Positions 5,513-5,513 of a DNA stretch of 5,513 bases are shown here, one piece after another; the first letter of the stretch is position 1; the number at the start of each line of letters is the position of its first letter. Origin of the DNA: Bacteroidia bacterium. GTDB lineage: Bacteria > Bacteroidota > Bacteroidia > Bacteroidales > Paludibacteraceae. The position numbers and the translations under genes are program-made. The notes under the pieces were generated by a model. It worked only from the letters and a program-made list of their open reading frames with translations. It was not told the DNA's origin and ran no database searches. Location: the NCBI GenBank assembly GCA_021152555.1, contig JAGKVE010000082.1:1-5513 (forward strand). The letters are read 5' to 3'.

Positions 5513-5513
5513 A

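Larger units (their letters stand above)
4950..5513 (-). mobile_element. Partial IS3-family insertion sequence (transposase 3' end and one terminus)
   Basis: The right side of the window is one end of an IS3-family element oriented leftward, recognised by its orfB-type DDE transposase (5048-5512). The proposed tip at 4950 begins TG and contains GAAAAAGGTTGAC, similar in layout to IS150-type ends, which start with TG and contain AAAAGTTGGAC. The other end lies outside the window, so the inverted partner and the target-site duplication cannot be checked. About 100 bp separate the transposase stop from the tip, which is long for this family and agrees with loss or replacement of the 3' end of the gene. 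Confidence 0.65.

Overview
The window looks like chromosome from a member of the Bacteroidota (probably Bacteroidales). Two promoters fit the Bacteroidetes TTTG / TAnnTTTG consensus, recognisable Shine-Dalgarno sequences are absent, ppdK is the long form, and the IS3-type transposase and AbiE proteins fit that phylum. This assignment rests on pattern recognition, not on a database search.

Layout, left to right. (1) Positions 3-125 hold the last 40 codons of an unidentified membrane protein. (2) A near-perfect Bacteroidetes promoter (174-205) drives a short putative lipoprotein gene (about 215-430) that apparently starts at TTG. Only 14 bp later comes ppdK (445-3174), an intact 909-aa pyruvate, phosphate dikinase with all key residues. 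No second promoter is evident between them, so the two genes are probably one transcription unit. (3) Positions 3175-3425 are dense with signals: two small hairpins, a strong intrinsic terminator for ppdK, then a second promoter surrounded by repeated AGTGC/GCACT motifs in palindromes. (4) Positions 3426-4825 hold a complete two-gene type IV toxin-antitoxin (AbiE) operon: the AbiEi-like antitoxin/regulator and the AbiEii nucleotidyltransferase toxin, overlapping by ATGA. (5) Positions 4826-4949 are non-coding and contain a degenerate 11-bp repeat. (6) From about 4950 to the window edge is one end of an IS3-family insertion sequence on the minus strand. Its transposase keeps the D, D(35)E triad but stops before the usual C-terminal RPH region, so it is probably a broken copy.

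The central-metabolism gene and the defence module are functionally separate. PpdK interconverts pyruvate and PEP. AbiE is a mobile accessory cassette sitting between the ppdK terminator and an IS remnant, which suggests an integration-prone boundary. The AGTGC motifs around the abiE promoter are the likely operators through which AbiEi would repress its own operon. I found no wholly new system. The points most worth following are the AGTGC cluster that also reaches into the ppdK terminator, the small lipoprotein ahead of ppdK, and the repeat structure at the IS end.
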